Origin: Armatimonadota bacterium
Lineage (GTDB): Bacteria; Armatimonadota; Zipacnadia; Zipacnadales; UBA11051
Direction: 5' to 3'
Assembly (NCBI GenBank): GCA_013178155.1
Contig: JABLXH010000012.1
Span: 1 to 64,000 of the forward strand
DNA: 64,000 nucleotides
The translations under genes were made by a program, and so were the position numbers. Below, piece after piece: positions 28,995-37,567 of the stretch; within the stretch, counting starts at the first letter, position 1; each line of letters begins with the position of its first letter. The notes below the pieces were generated by a model. That model did not search any database. It worked only from the letters and a program-made list of their open reading frames with translations, and had not been told where the DNA came from.

Positions 28995-30554
28995 TCAATC
29001 CTTCCCCGCCGGCTTCGTCAGCGCTTCGGGAGCGGCGGCTGGCACCATGGGGGGCAGCGGCGGTACCTCGTCTGCCGTGACTACGGGACGCGAGTCATAC
29101 GGGAAAGTGTCGCCAGTCAGGCCGTTTACGTTGACTTCCAGGCTCAGCGTCTCGCCCGCGCGGTCCCACCGCAGCCCCCAGGTCAGACAGTGCAGCCGGC
29201 GGTAGACGCCGATCTGCCACTGGCGAAGCCGGCTTTCGTCCAGGTCCAGTCGGGCGTAGCTGTCAAGCGACCAGTCTTGTCCCAGGCCCAGAGTGAACTG
29301 ACCGTACAGCTCATTCTCGGCGTAGATGTCATCAAACAGAAACGGGGTGCTGCCGGAGGCCTGGTGGCGCACATACCACAAGGCACCACGGGTGGCGCGA
29401 CTCTGGTCCGAGCCGATGCCCAACTCGAGTTGCAGGTCGCGCAGACGCTCACCGGTGTCATAGAGGCTTTGCTCGCCGCTGACGGCCCACCATGCCCCCT
29501 GGCGTTGGCGCCGAGCCTGCGCGTCGGACGCATAGCCCACAGACACAGAAGCCTTCAGGGCCTCGCGCGCCGGAGAGGTCATCGGCTCTTCCCTGATGGA
29601 AGCCAAAGACAGATTCAGTTCGGCGGAGTCGCCACAGGCGCTCGGGGCCGACAGAGGCCGAGACAAGCTGAGTTCGGGCAGCAGGTTGATGCGCGACCAC
29701 TGGTCCACGTCCCACGCCACCAGTTGCCGCCGGGCGGCGGCGAGCGTCAACGTCTCCCGCCCGGAGGTCCGCCGGGCGGCAACCTCGCCCGGGAACTTCA
29801 GCTCCGTGCCCAGGCGGACCGTGGCGGATACCTCCCATTCGCTGCCTCGTCCCGACAGGTCCCAGCTCACAGGCACGTAGAGCCCGTCGTAGCTGGAGTA
29901 GCCCGGAGTCAGGAAAGTCTGTCGCCGTTGCGTCCCGCTGCCCCGCAAGAGGGCGGAGTACGCGCCCGGTATGCGGAGCGTGTGGCCGTAGAGGCTCAGC
30001 CGGCCCTCGCGGATCGTCCACCTTGTGGTGCGCGTGTCGTAGGTCAACTCCTTGACCCCGACACTGTAGTGAGGGTGGACGCGGTCACAGGTGGTCATGC
30101 GCCCCTCCACCACGTAGACCACGTCAGCCTCCTTGCGGATCTCGTCACCGAAGAAGTATCCCCTCACCGGGCGATCCGGACAGCCGGGGGCGGGCATCTC
30201 CACACTGACCCGGCCGCCGTGGAGAATGAACTCATCGCGGGTGAACCGGATCTCGGCCCTCTCTCCCCGCATCGCCAGTTGCTGGCTGCGCAGACGCACA
30301 CCCTCATGGGCAATGATCAGTCCGTGCGAGAGGTCGGCTTCCAGCTCGCCGGAGGCCACGGCAACCGTGGGCATGCCTGGCTGGTCGCTTTGGGCCGTGA
30401 TCGTGACATCACCGTGGACGGCGAGCGTCCCGGCCTCGCGATCGAGCTCCACGTGGTCGCCCTGGATGGCTATGGTGATGACGGGCTTCTTTCCCGCGGC
30501 CAGCAGCGGCGCGGACAGCACCAACACGCAGATGGGGAGTAGATGTAAGCGCAA
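28995..30554 (-). CDS. lptD: OstA/LptD-like outer-membrane protein
   Basis: A 519-residue exported protein. I place the start at TTG 30554, giving a signal peptide MRLHLLPICVLVLSAPLLAA with CAGGAA about eight bases upstream; the frame is open further by chance. After the signal peptide comes an OstA/LptA-like beta-jellyroll (ITIAIQGDHVELDREAGTL, VHGDVTITAQ, LRSQQLAMRGERAEI). The rest has the alternating aromatic pattern of a beta-barrel (WSLDSYARLDLDE, WQIGVYRRLHCLTWGLRWDR) as in the LptD C-terminal barrel. It would insert lipopolysaccharide-like lipids into the outer leaflet, marking the host as a diderm. Shorter than classical LptD (about 750-800), so subfamily is uncertain. Confidence 0.75.
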   Translation of the reverse strand: MRLHLLPICVLVLSAPLLAAGKKPVITIAIQGDHVELDREAGTLAVHGDVTITAQSDQPGMPTVAVASGELEADLSHGLIIAHEGVRLRSQQLAMRGERAEIRFTRDEFILHGGRVSVEMPAPGCPDRPVRGYFFGDEIRKEADVVYVVEGRMTTCDRVHPHYSVGVKELTYDTRTTRWTIREGRLSLYGHTLRIPGAYSALLRGSGTQRRQTFLTPGYSSYDGLYVPVSWDLSGRGSEWEVSATVRLGTELKFPGEVAARRTSGRETLTLAAARRQLVAWDVDQWSRINLLPELSLSRPLSAPSACGDSAELNLSLASIREEPMTSPAREALKASVSVGYASDAQARRQRQGAWWAVSGEQSLYDTGERLRDLQLELGIGSDQSRATRGALWYVRHQASGSTPFLFDDIYAENELYGQFTLGLGQDWSLDSYARLDLDESRLRQWQIGVYRRLHCLTWGLRWDRAGETLSLEVNVNGLTGDTFPYDSRPVVTADEVPPLPPMVPAAAPEALTKPAGKD

Positions 30555-30611
30555 TGCCGGGCGTTCCTGGTCAACGGTGACCCACGTACGGCGGGCCTGG
30601 ACAGTGGGTCG

Positions 30612-30641
30612 AGTATAGCACAAAGCGCTGAGCGCCGTCAC
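30612..30641 (-). promoter_or_regulatory. Promoter of the lptD-like gene
   Basis: On the minus strand GTGACG (30636-30641), 18-base spacer, TATACT (30612-30617). Expected start near 30605, leaving about 50 bases before the TTG of lptD. Divergent from the leader promoter at 30679. Confidence 0.55.
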
Positions 30642-30678
30642 TGGCGCCCCGGAATCGACGGCGGGCCACCGATTTCCC

Positions 30679-30707
30679 TTAACAACCATGCCCCTTTGGA
30701 CTATAAT
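30679..30707 (+). promoter_or_regulatory. Near-consensus promoter of the structured leader
   Basis: TTAACA (30679-30684), 17-base spacer, TATAAT (30702-30707). This is the best sigma-70-type promoter in the window. Expected start near 30714. No good coding frame begins within the following 340 bases. Confidence 0.8.
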
Positions 30708-30713
30708 ACTCAA

Positions 30714-31004
30714 AAGCGCGTTACGCGCCGCCCTTCGGGGCCATTCTATGTTGCCGATTACTCTGATGAAGACCTGCACGGCGAGCATGAGCCGACAGTG
30801 TGGCTGCGCCAGTCTGAGGTTGGACGCCAGCCTCCACACATGCCTGCTCATGGATACTCATGCTACTCGCGTGGTCATTAACCGTGACCACCGCGAGACC
30901 TGCTCGCCGGCGGCTCCTCCTACGGAGCGTCCCCCGGGATAGACTAGTCAGCAATCCGAACGGGAAATGGCCACGAGCAGGCAATGCCAGCTCGTGGCTT
31001 TTTC
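30714..31004 (+). ncRNA. Structured leader RNA/attenuator upstream of sigma-factor gene
   Basis: About 290 bases between the promoter and an intrinsic terminator, without a convincing coding frame. Perfect or near-perfect helices are: 30716-20/24-28; a UUCG tetraloop hairpin 30730-30741; 30816-23/30827-34 (8 bp), enclosed by CATGAGC 30786-92 with GCTCATG 30846-52; a 12-bp helix 30866-77/30885-97 with one bulged C; and 30913-17/30924-28. CCTGCTCG at 30899-30906 is exactly complementary to CGAGCAGG at 30974-30981, which overlaps the terminator's 5' arm, so it can act as antiterminator. I find no motifs of cobalamin, TPP, glycine, SAM or T-box RNAs, nor of tmRNA, RNase P RNA or SRP RNA. Confidence 0.65.
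30970..31003 (+). terminator. Intrinsic terminator ending the leader RNA
   Basis: Nine-bp perfect stem GCCACGAGC (30970-30978) and GCTCGTGGC (30990-30998), then TTTTT. It lies 53 bases before the sigma-factor ATG, so it must be read through for that gene to be expressed from the 30679 promoter. Confidence 0.88.
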
Positions 31005-31056
31005 GTTTTGTCGGTCTGGTCGCCATTCTGTCGTGACGCCGGTAGGAGGAGTTCCG

Positions 31057-31599
31057 ATGAAGTCGCTGATCAGCAAGGCACAGCAAGGCTGTCCCCAGGC
31101 GCGCGCGCAACTGGCCGCCGCTCTCCGCCCGCGCCTGTGCAGCATGGCGAGGTACTACTCTCGCCGCGGCAACCTGGAGTACGAGGACCTGCTGCAGGAG
31201 GCCTGGTGTGCGGTCTTTGAGGCGTTACCGGAGACCAAGCTGCATATCGGCGAACCGGAGCAGTTCCTCCTGCGACGAGCCCGCTGGGCGGTGCTGGACT
31301 ACCTCAAGTGGTCTCTGCGCCGCCAGATGGCCCCGCTGGACGAGACCTTTGCCGGCGCCAGCACCGGCTCCCCGGCGGGCGAGGTGGACCTCCGCGTGAC
31401 GCTGGGCGACGTGGCCGAGGAACTCTCCCCGGTCCAGCGGCAGGTGATGGAGATGCTGATGGCTGGCGATAGCTGCACCAGCGCGGCTGACAAGCTGGGG
31501 TGCACCACGGCCAACGTGTCCTACCACCTGGCACAGGTCCGCCGGGCCGTGGACAAGGCCTTCCGCGAGGCCCCGCGATACGAGCGGGTACCGGCCTGA
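31057..31599 (+). CDS. Sigma-70 family (ECF-like) RNA polymerase sigma factor
   Basis: A 180-residue protein with sigma region 2 (ARYYSRRGNLEYEDLLQEAW, the core-binding and -10-recognition helices) and region 4 (LSPVQRQVMEMLMAGDS, then the helix-turn-helix SAADKLGCTTANVSYHLAQV). Region 3 is absent, as in ECF factors. The ATG at 31057 has AGGAGGA six bases upstream; the open frame extends to 30967 through the terminator, which is not coding. No anti-sigma gene is adjacent. Expression is probably controlled by the attenuator-like leader directly upstream. Regulon unknown. Confidence 0.82.
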   Translation: MKSLISKAQQGCPQARAQLAAALRPRLCSMARYYSRRGNLEYEDLLQEAWCAVFEALPETKLHIGEPEQFLLRRARWAVLDYLKWSLRRQMAPLDETFAGASTGSPAGEVDLRVTLGDVAEELSPVQRQVMEMLMAGDSCTSAADKLGCTTANVSYHLAQVRRAVDKAFREAPRYERVPA

Positions 31600-31726
31600 G
31601 GGCACAGCAATGACCGCGAGAGGGCCCCGGGGCCGGCTCATCTGAGCCGGTCCCGTCGCTTTGCAGGAGAACCGCAACTTCCGGGGAAAGGAAGCGCAAC
31701 GAGCTACCTGCCAAGGAGGAGCCCTG

Positions 31727-32071
31727 ATGCGCCAGTTGCACCACTTCGGCCTGCCCACCGATCAGGTTCAGCCAGGGGAGACCTACGTCCCGGCGACGAA
31801 GGTTTTTGTGACCGATCCCATGGCGCACCCCCAGAAGATTGAGTTCCTGCGCTTTGAGGCTGATAGCCCGGTGACCGGGCCCGTGCGTGAGATGCCTCAC
31901 CTCGCCTTTGCGTGTGACAACCTGGAGGCGGAGATCGAGGGCGCGGAGGTGCTGCTCGGCCCCTTTGAGGCCATGCCAGGGCTGAGAGTCGTCTTTGTCC
32001 AGAAGGACGGGGCGGTCTTTGAGTTCATGGAGTTCGCCGAGGGTGTGGACTGGGGCACCAGCGACCACTAG
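31727..32071 (+). CDS. VOC/glyoxalase-fold small protein
   Basis: A 114-residue single vicinal-oxygen-chelate-like domain pair (MRQLHHFGLPTDQ; MPHLAFACDNLEAEIEGAEV; GAVFEFMEF). The His near the N-terminus, the His of PHLAF and the final Glu of FEFMEF occupy typical metal-ligand positions. ATG at 31727 is set by AAGGAGGAG six bases before it. Substrate is unknown; the neighbouring SDR gene suggests a small sugar or ketone pathway. A GGCTCA/TGAGCC hairpin (about 31631-31655) without U-tract lies between it and the sigma gene. Confidence 0.7.
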   Translation: MRQLHHFGLPTDQVQPGETYVPATKVFVTDPMAHPQKIEFLRFEADSPVTGPVREMPHLAFACDNLEAEIEGAEVLLGPFEAMPGLRVVFVQKDGAVFEFMEFAEGVDWGTSDH

Positions 32072-32161
32072 GACCGTACGCCCGACAGGGCTGTTGCGCG
32101 TACCAGGAACCAGCGGCGTGTCCGTCACCGACTGACGGGCCTATCTGAGGGAGTGTCTGCA

Positions 32162-32935
32162 ATGACCGTTGCCAACAAGGTTGTACTTGTCACCGGGGGC
32201 ACCTCCGGCATTGGCGCCGGTGTGACCCGACGACTGGCTGAACTGGGCTGCAAGGTGGTCTGTGCCTCCAACCAGGAGGCCGAGGGGCAAGCGCTCGCCG
32301 CAGAACTGAAGGCCCAGGGCTATACGGTGGACTTCGTGGCCGTGGACGTGGCCTGCGAGGAGAGCGTGAAGGCGATGGTCCAACGAGTGCTGGACCTGCA
32401 TGGACGGCTGGACGCGGTGCATTCCAACGCCGGGGTCTGGCGGCAGGGCAAGGTGACCGACTTCACGCAGGATGACTTCGACTTCGTTATGGGTATCAAC
32501 GTGAAGGGTAACTTCTGGGTCGCCAAACACGTGGTGCCGGTGATGGAGGCCCAGGAGGGTATGGGGACCATCGTCATCACCACCTCGGTGGCGGCGCAGA
32601 TCGGCTTCCCCCAGCACGCCCTGTACTGCGCGTCGAAGGCGGCGCTGGAGGCCATGATCCGCTGCATGTGCAACGACCACGCGGGCAAGGTGCGCGTGGT
32701 GGGCGTGTCGCCGGGGACCATTGACACGCCGATGCTGGCCGCCACCTGCGCGGGCTGGGATAAGCCCAAGGAGGAGATCTATGCCGAGGTCGCTCGGAAG
32801 ATCCCGGTGCGGCGCCTGGGTCAGCCCGAGGACATCGGCAACGCGGTGGCTTTCCTGATCAGCGACGGGGCCAGCTACATTGATGGCACGATCCTGGTCC
32901 TGGACGGGGGGACGCTGCCGCTGCCGCCCTGGTAG
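32162..32935 (+). CDS. Short-chain dehydrogenase/reductase
   Basis: A 257-residue classical SDR. The Rossmann nucleotide site is VTGGTSGIGAG; the structural HSNAGV and catalytic Ser-Tyr-Lys (ITTSVAAQIG, YCASKAA) are present, with the SPGTIDTPM loop and the C-terminal VLDGGT. It oxidises or reduces a hydroxyl/keto substrate with NAD(P); N after CAS in the second strand (VVCASNQEAEG) gives no clear cofactor preference. The ATG at 32162 lies eight bases after GAGGGAG. Confidence 0.88.
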   Translation: MTVANKVVLVTGGTSGIGAGVTRRLAELGCKVVCASNQEAEGQALAAELKAQGYTVDFVAVDVACEESVKAMVQRVLDLHGRLDAVHSNAGVWRQGKVTDFTQDDFDFVMGINVKGNFWVAKHVVPVMEAQEGMGTIVITTSVAAQIGFPQHALYCASKAALEAMIRCMCNDHAGKVRVVGVSPGTIDTPMLAATCAGWDKPKEEIYAEVARKIPVRRLGQPEDIGNAVAFLISDGASYIDGTILVLDGGTLPLPPW

Positions 32936-32971
32936 CGGTGCGCCCGGAGCCTGGCCCATGGGAGGTGCGAG

Positions 32972-34174
32972 ATGGCGGCTCGCGCGAGCGTCGGTCTGAC
33001 CCTGCTTAGCATCGCTCTGACCCTTGGTTGCCGCTCGACGGTGCCGAAGGCAGCGCCTCCACCGCCGCCCCCGCAAGCGACGTGGGGGGTGCTGGCCCTG
33101 GGAGTGGGTGGACTGGTCTTCGTGCCCGAGAACAGCCCGGCCAGTCCTGTGCCGGTGGAGGCCTATCCGGCGGACCGTGGGGCTCCCGAAGTCGCCATCA
33201 GCCCCGACGGGAAGCGGCTTGCGCTGGTTGCCCCTGATCACAGCCTGCGGGTCTGCTCACTGGTCAGCGGTGAAGCCAACACCATCGCGCCGGCCTACGC
33301 CGAGGACACCGGCCAGCGCGGCGCCATGGCCTGGTCGCCCGATGGCGAGGCCCTGGCCCTTGTCGAGGAGGGGAAGCTCTTCGTCTGGGACAGAGCCGGC
33401 GGGCGGCGGGAGTTGGTCACCACGCCACGCGTTACCGACGTGGCCTGGTCGCCGGACGGCCAGGTGATTGCCTATGGGCGACGGGGCGAGGACGAGAAGG
33501 ACCTCGGGCTATGGATCGTGAAGGCCTCCGGGGGTGAGCCGAGGCGCATCGCCCCGCCCTCGGGCGACATCTTCGCGGCCTCATGGCCCGTCTTCTCGCC
33601 CGATGGCCAGTGGATTGCGTTCTGGCACGCCTGGGAGGGCGGGGGCCTGTGCTTCGTGCGCCCCGACGGCAGCGGCTACCGCAAGGGGCTGGACTTCGGC
33701 GGCGGACCGACGGTGTGGCGAGCCGACAGCTCCGCGGTCGTCTACCTGGCCCTGAAGGACGAGATGACCGTGCGCGGGGTCTTCCAATGCGCGCCCAGCG
33801 GCAAGCCAGCGGCTCTGGTCACAGGTGATGTGGACCAGTTCGACATGCTGCCATCGGGGGATTTGATCTGGCTTCAGTCGGGTGAGAAGCAAGGCGAGAT
33901 GACCACCAAGACGACGGTGCGGCTCCAACCTACCGTGGGCGGAGAAACCGAGAAGCCCTGGGAGATGATGGTGGCCGGCGGGTATGGTCGTTGTCAGTTC
34001 CGGCCCGACGGCAAGCAGGTCGCGGTCTGGACCGGGAGGGACGATGGCCGCGGCGACGTGTACGTGGGGACACCGGGGCAGGAGCTCTCGGTCCTGGCCA
34101 CCGACATCGGTGAGTTCATAGGTTGGGCCCAGGGTCTGTACGCAGTCGCCAGTTCGTCGGGAGGCCAGCGATGA
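32972..34174 (+). CDS. TolB/WD40-like beta-propeller lipoprotein
   Basis: A 400-residue lipoprotein with lipobox LTLGC near residue 20 and a Pro-rich linker. Repeated propeller blades carry the PD40 pattern: VAISPDGKRLALV, MAWSPDGEALALV, VAWSPDGQVIAYG, PVFSPDGQWIAFW, CQFRPDGKQVAVW. Likely a periplasmic scaffold. Its stop overlaps the ATG of the next gene (ATGA), so the two are translationally coupled and may function together. Confidence 0.83.
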   Translation: MAARASVGLTLLSIALTLGCRSTVPKAAPPPPPPQATWGVLALGVGGLVFVPENSPASPVPVEAYPADRGAPEVAISPDGKRLALVAPDHSLRVCSLVSGEANTIAPAYAEDTGQRGAMAWSPDGEALALVEEGKLFVWDRAGGRRELVTTPRVTDVAWSPDGQVIAYGRRGEDEKDLGLWIVKASGGEPRRIAPPSGDIFAASWPVFSPDGQWIAFWHAWEGGGLCFVRPDGSGYRKGLDFGGGPTVWRADSSAVVYLALKDEMTVRGVFQCAPSGKPAALVTGDVDQFDMLPSGDLIWLQSGEKQGEMTTKTTVRLQPTVGGETEKPWEMMVAGGYGRCQFRPDGKQVAVWTGRDDGRGDVYVGTPGQELSVLATDIGEFIGWAQGLYAVASSSGGQR

Positions 34175-36114
34175 TTTACGAGTCTGTGTGCCGTGAGGCT
34201 CGCGCCATCTCCAGCCACTCATTGGCTCGGCCACTATCTCCCATCGAGTGGAAGCGCTCGCTGCGAGACCGGCGGAAGATGTGGTTGGAGATGCTCGGCC
34301 TGGACCCGCTGCCGCGCCGGACCGACATGCACCTGACCGTCACCGGCACCCTCGACCGGGGCGACTACGTGGTCGAGAAGCTGCACTTCCAGTGCCTGCC
34401 CAAGGTCTACGTGGCCGGGAACCTGTATCGCCCCAAGCACGTGCGCGGGAAGCTCCCGACAGTGCTGTACCTGTGCGGCCATACCACCGGTAAGGCCGCG
34501 CCGACGTACCAGGCTCGGCCTCGCTGGTTCGCCCAGCACGGTTACGTCTCCCTGGTGCTCGATACCATCGAGCAGGGCGAGAACCAGGGCGACCACCACG
34601 GTACCTACACCCACGGGCGCTGGGACTGGATGAGCCGGGGCTATACGCCTGCCGGCACCGAAACCTGGATCGCCATGCGGGCCCTGGACTACCTGGAGAC
34701 GCGCGACGACGTGGACGCCGAGCGGATGGGCGTCACCGGTCTGTCCGGGGGCGGGGTTATCTCCTGGTGTCTGGGGGCGGCGGACGAGCGCGTGAAGGTC
34801 GTTGCGCCGACGTGCCAGACGGGGAGTGTTGAGCAGATCGCCGTGGACCGCGCCACGGACGGCCACTGCGACTGCGCGTTTTGGATCAACTACTATCGCT
34901 GGTGCACCCCGGACCTGGGCGCTCTGATCGCGCCGCGGGCCCTGCTGGTGACCGCCGGGACCGAAGATGGTCTCTGGCGCCCCTATGCCTTCCGCGACGC
35001 CTGCCATCGCATCGCGCAGCAATACGATGCCCTGGGTGCCTCGGGTAACTTCGAGTTGGTCGAGGACCGCACGCCGCACGGCTACACGCCCAAGCTGGAC
35101 GCCGCCATCTTCGGCTGGTTCAACCGGCACCTCAAGGGCGACGACAGCCCGGTGACCGAGGGTGTGACCGACTATGTCGAACCTGCGGAGAACCTCTCGG
35201 TCTACGGCGGCCAGGCGCCAAGAGATGACCGCATGGCGGAGGTGGACAAGCTGCTGGTAAGGGCCGCCGTTCCGCCGAAGCTGGATGACGCGGAGACCCT
35301 CCGCAGGACACTGGACGGGCGCCTGATGGACTTGAAGCTGAGCACCTTTGGCAGCCAGGTAAGTGACTGCCGACCGGCACTGGTGGAGTTCCGCGCTGAC
35401 GGGGCTGACGAGATGGACCCCAAGCGACGGCGTAGTGCCGCCAGTTGGGTCTTCGACACGGGCGACGGTCTGCGGCTACGGCTGCGCACGCTGAGCGCTG
35501 CCGGCGGGGCCATGGACCCGATGCTGGTCTGCGCAATGTCTCCCGACGCCAGGCATGGCTACTTCGGCGGCGGGCCGTCACGGCCGTGGGTTGGGCCGGG
35601 GATCGCCACCGGCGTGGTTGAGGTGCGTAGTACCGGGGCGACCTCGGTCGGGCCGGGGTATCTGTGGACGCTGCGGCGGGTCTACCAGATGCTCGGCCAT
35701 ACGCTGCCCGAGCGGCAGGTCGCCGACTTGCTGGCAGGTCTACGGCTCATCTACGACCATGTACAGCGCGAGCCGCACCTGGCGCTCTACGGCGAGGGCT
35801 ACACGGCGGTGTTGGCCATCTACGCGGCGCTGGTGGGAGACTACCACGACGGCCGCGTGGAGGAGCTGGTGCTGCGTGACCCGCCGGAGACGCACACGCA
35901 CCCGACGACACCGGAACTGCTGGGGGTTCTGCGCGTGGGCGACCTGCCGCAGAACCTCGCGCTGTTCGCGCCGCGGCCCATCACCTTTGTCGGCGCGGTC
36001 CCGCCGGCCTACGAGTGGACACGCGAGGCGTATGCCAGACTCGGCGCGCCCTTCCGGGTGCTGGAGCGGCTGGAGGACTGGCGGCCACTGCCTGTCGCGG
36101 AGGCAGGGGACTGA
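34171..36114 (+). CDS. Alpha/beta-hydrolase, acetyl-xylan-esterase-like, two-domain
   Basis: A 647-residue protein starting at ATG 34171 (overlapping the previous stop). The first 340 residues form an alpha/beta-hydrolase: LPTVLYLCGHTTG oxyanion strand, nucleophile Ser192 in GVTGLSGGG, acid in TAGTEDGLW, and His in RTPHGYTP. This resembles bacterial acyl-esterase/acetyl-xylan esterase-like enzymes linked with plant polymers. The C-terminal 300 residues look like a second, degenerate hydrolase lobe (VLAIYAALVGDYHDGRVEELVLRD) without a GxSxG. No signal peptide is visible. Probably de-esterifies a carbohydrate in the cytoplasm. Confidence 0.75.
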   Translation: MIYESVCREARAISSHSLARPLSPIEWKRSLRDRRKMWLEMLGLDPLPRRTDMHLTVTGTLDRGDYVVEKLHFQCLPKVYVAGNLYRPKHVRGKLPTVLYLCGHTTGKAAPTYQARPRWFAQHGYVSLVLDTIEQGENQGDHHGTYTHGRWDWMSRGYTPAGTETWIAMRALDYLETRDDVDAERMGVTGLSGGGVISWCLGAADERVKVVAPTCQTGSVEQIAVDRATDGHCDCAFWINYYRWCTPDLGALIAPRALLVTAGTEDGLWRPYAFRDACHRIAQQYDALGASGNFELVEDRTPHGYTPKLDAAIFGWFNRHLKGDDSPVTEGVTDYVEPAENLSVYGGQAPRDDRMAEVDKLLVRAAVPPKLDDAETLRRTLDGRLMDLKLSTFGSQVSDCRPALVEFRADGADEMDPKRRRSAASWVFDTGDGLRLRLRTLSAAGGAMDPMLVCAMSPDARHGYFGGGPSRPWVGPGIATGVVEVRSTGATSVGPGYLWTLRRVYQMLGHTLPERQVADLLAGLRLIYDHVQREPHLALYGEGYTAVLAIYAALVGDYHDGRVEELVLRDPPETHTHPTTPELLGVLRVGDLPQNLALFAPRPITFVGAVPPAYEWTREAYARLGAPFRVLERLEDWRPLPVAEAGD

Positions 36115-36118
36115 CCTT

Positions 36119-36319
36119 TCATTCTGCTTTGCGGTCTTTCAGACCTAAGGCGCGCAGGATGTTCATCATCGGGCACCAGTTCGTGAAGCCAGACTGCACC
36201 AGGTTCAGGCCGATGAAGGCGGTGAACAGCAGCCACCAGGGACTTAGGAAGTGTGTCAGCACCACGCTGATCAGGATCATGATGCCGGCAATGATGCGGA
36301 GGGCTCTTTCGACGGTCAC
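36119..36319 (-). CDS. DUF2892 (YgaP-type) small membrane protein
   Basis: A 66-residue protein: MTVERALRIIAGIMILISVV and FLSPWWLLFTAFIGLNLVQS form two membrane helices, followed by GFTNWCPMMNILRALGL, the hallmark CPM-containing motif of DUF2892. In YgaP this domain anchors a rhodanese. The start is GTG 36319 with AGAGGTGAG four bases upstream. It converges with the esterase-like gene with a four-base gap. Confidence 0.85.
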   Translation of the reverse strand: MTVERALRIIAGIMILISVVLTHFLSPWWLLFTAFIGLNLVQSGFTNWCPMMNILRALGLKDRKAE

Positions 36320-36351
36320 GGGCTCACCTCTGGCATGTACTCTGACTGTCG

Positions 36352-36369
36352 TATGCTGAACATAGCATA
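36352..36369. promoter_or_regulatory. Palindrome in divergent DUF2892/URO-D intergenic space
   Basis: TATGCT-GAACAT-AGCATA, a 6-6-6 inverted repeat in the 108-base space between two divergent genes. A second perfect palindrome, GTTCGCGAAC, lies at 36391-36400. Either could be an operator; no clear promoter hexamers can be placed. Confidence 0.35.
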
Positions 36370-36427
36370 GACTGCGCATTGGCCGATCGGGTTCGCGAAC
36401 ATCCGCATGCAAGAAGGAGAGGTCCGC

Positions 36428-37531
36428 ATGACGCACAAGGAACGCCTCGTGACTGCCCTGCAGCGCGGAGTGCCCGACCAGGTGCCGATCACCTGGGAGC
36501 TGGAGGGGCGCTTCGCTGTCACCCTGACCGGTCGGCTGGACTGGAAAGGCATCTGCGACGCGCACCGGATCATCGGCTCGTCTATCTTCAACGTCCAGGG
36601 CATTGGGCCGGGCCTGCACACCAGGCTGCCGGCGGGCTACGGTTGGAGCGAATCCTCCGAGCCCTCCCCTTCCGGCGGCACACTCACCAGGCGCGTCCTG
36701 CGCACGCCCAAGGGCGAGCTCTCGTCGGCGGACGTGGTGGGGTACATGCCCAATGACCCGCATGTCAGCAAGCATGTTGAGTACCTGATCAAGGAGCGCG
36801 ACGACTGGGCGATTTACGCCGACTACCTGCGGGTTGCCGCCGCCAACTCGGAGCCCTCGCTGGAGACCCCTGCCGAGGCCTACGACTACATCGGCGACGA
36901 CGGCCTCGTCGGGGGCTGGATGGCGGACTCAGTCTACCACCTGGCGCACCAGCGGCGCGACCAGGACTTCATCATGGACCTGATCGAGGCTCCCGATCTG
37001 ATGGAGGAGACCCTCCAGGCGGCCGACCAGCACAGTCAGAGACTCCTGGAGTCCTTCAACGCCTCCAAGATCGAGTGCCTCGTCTACGACATCTGCTGGT
37101 CGTCGCTCAGTCTGTTGTCGCCGGAACTGGTACGGCGCTTTGTCATCCCTCGCGCCCAACAGGCGGTGGCGATCACCGGGCCGGGCAAGTTCATTGTCTT
37201 CTTCCAGACCGGACGGATCCGCGCCGTGGTGCCGGACCTGGTGGCGTGTCGGCCCCACGGCATCCAGCATTTTGACGTGCTGGGCGACTGCGACCTGGCG
37301 GAGATCAAGCGCAGCTTCGGCCGCGACATCTGTGTCATCGGCAACGTGAGCCCGGTGGTGCTGGCCTACGGCAGCCCCGAGGAGGCGCGGGCCGAGGCAC
37401 GTCGCTGCCTGCAAGCGGCCAAAGAGGGCGGCAGTTACATCATGAGCACCTCCGACGAGGTGCCGGTGGACGCCAAGGTCGAGAACATGAAGGCGATGGT
37501 CGAGGTGGTGGCAGCGGAGGGACGGTACTGA
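36428..37531 (+). CDS. URO-D-fold protein without His-x-Cys zinc site
   Basis: A 367-residue paralogue of the URO-D-fold protein at 2473-3576. MTHKERLVTALQRGVPDQVP is the standard opening and IGNVSPVVLAYGSPEEARAEA the typical C-terminal strand-helix. At the metal position, where methyltransferases have HxCG, it reads FIVFFQTGR, so zinc methyltransferase chemistry is unlikely in the usual form. The ATG at 36428 follows AAGGAGAGG. Substrate unknown; the family in such genomes is often found with sugar metabolism genes. Confidence 0.75.
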   Translation: MTHKERLVTALQRGVPDQVPITWELEGRFAVTLTGRLDWKGICDAHRIIGSSIFNVQGIGPGLHTRLPAGYGWSESSEPSPSGGTLTRRVLRTPKGELSSADVVGYMPNDPHVSKHVEYLIKERDDWAIYADYLRVAAANSEPSLETPAEAYDYIGDDGLVGGWMADSVYHLAHQRRDQDFIMDLIEAPDLMEETLQAADQHSQRLLESFNASKIECLVYDICWSSLSLLSPELVRRFVIPRAQQAVAITGPGKFIVFFQTGRIRAVVPDLVACRPHGIQHFDVLGDCDLAEIKRSFGRDICVIGNVSPVVLAYGSPEEARAEARRCLQAAKEGGSYIMSTSDEVPVDAKVENMKAMVEVVAAEGRY

Positions 37532-37567
37532 AGGGCTTCGGGCGCCGCGTTCGGAGGCCTTACTGAG

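Noticed and set aside
30761-30790. CTGATGA resembling a hammerhead ribozyme core
   Set aside because: The required GAAA box after stem II is absent and no cleavage-site helix can be drawn.
30880-30910. GAGACCTGC resembling a cobalamin-riboswitch B12 box
   Set aside because: Other required cobalamin elements are missing, and the bases are better explained by the 12-bp helix and the antiterminator segment.
30696-30942. Two short frames of 61 and 84 codons inside the sigma-factor leader
   Set aside because: Both start upstream of the predicted transcription start, inside or before the -10 element. No ribosome-binding site or family resemblance.
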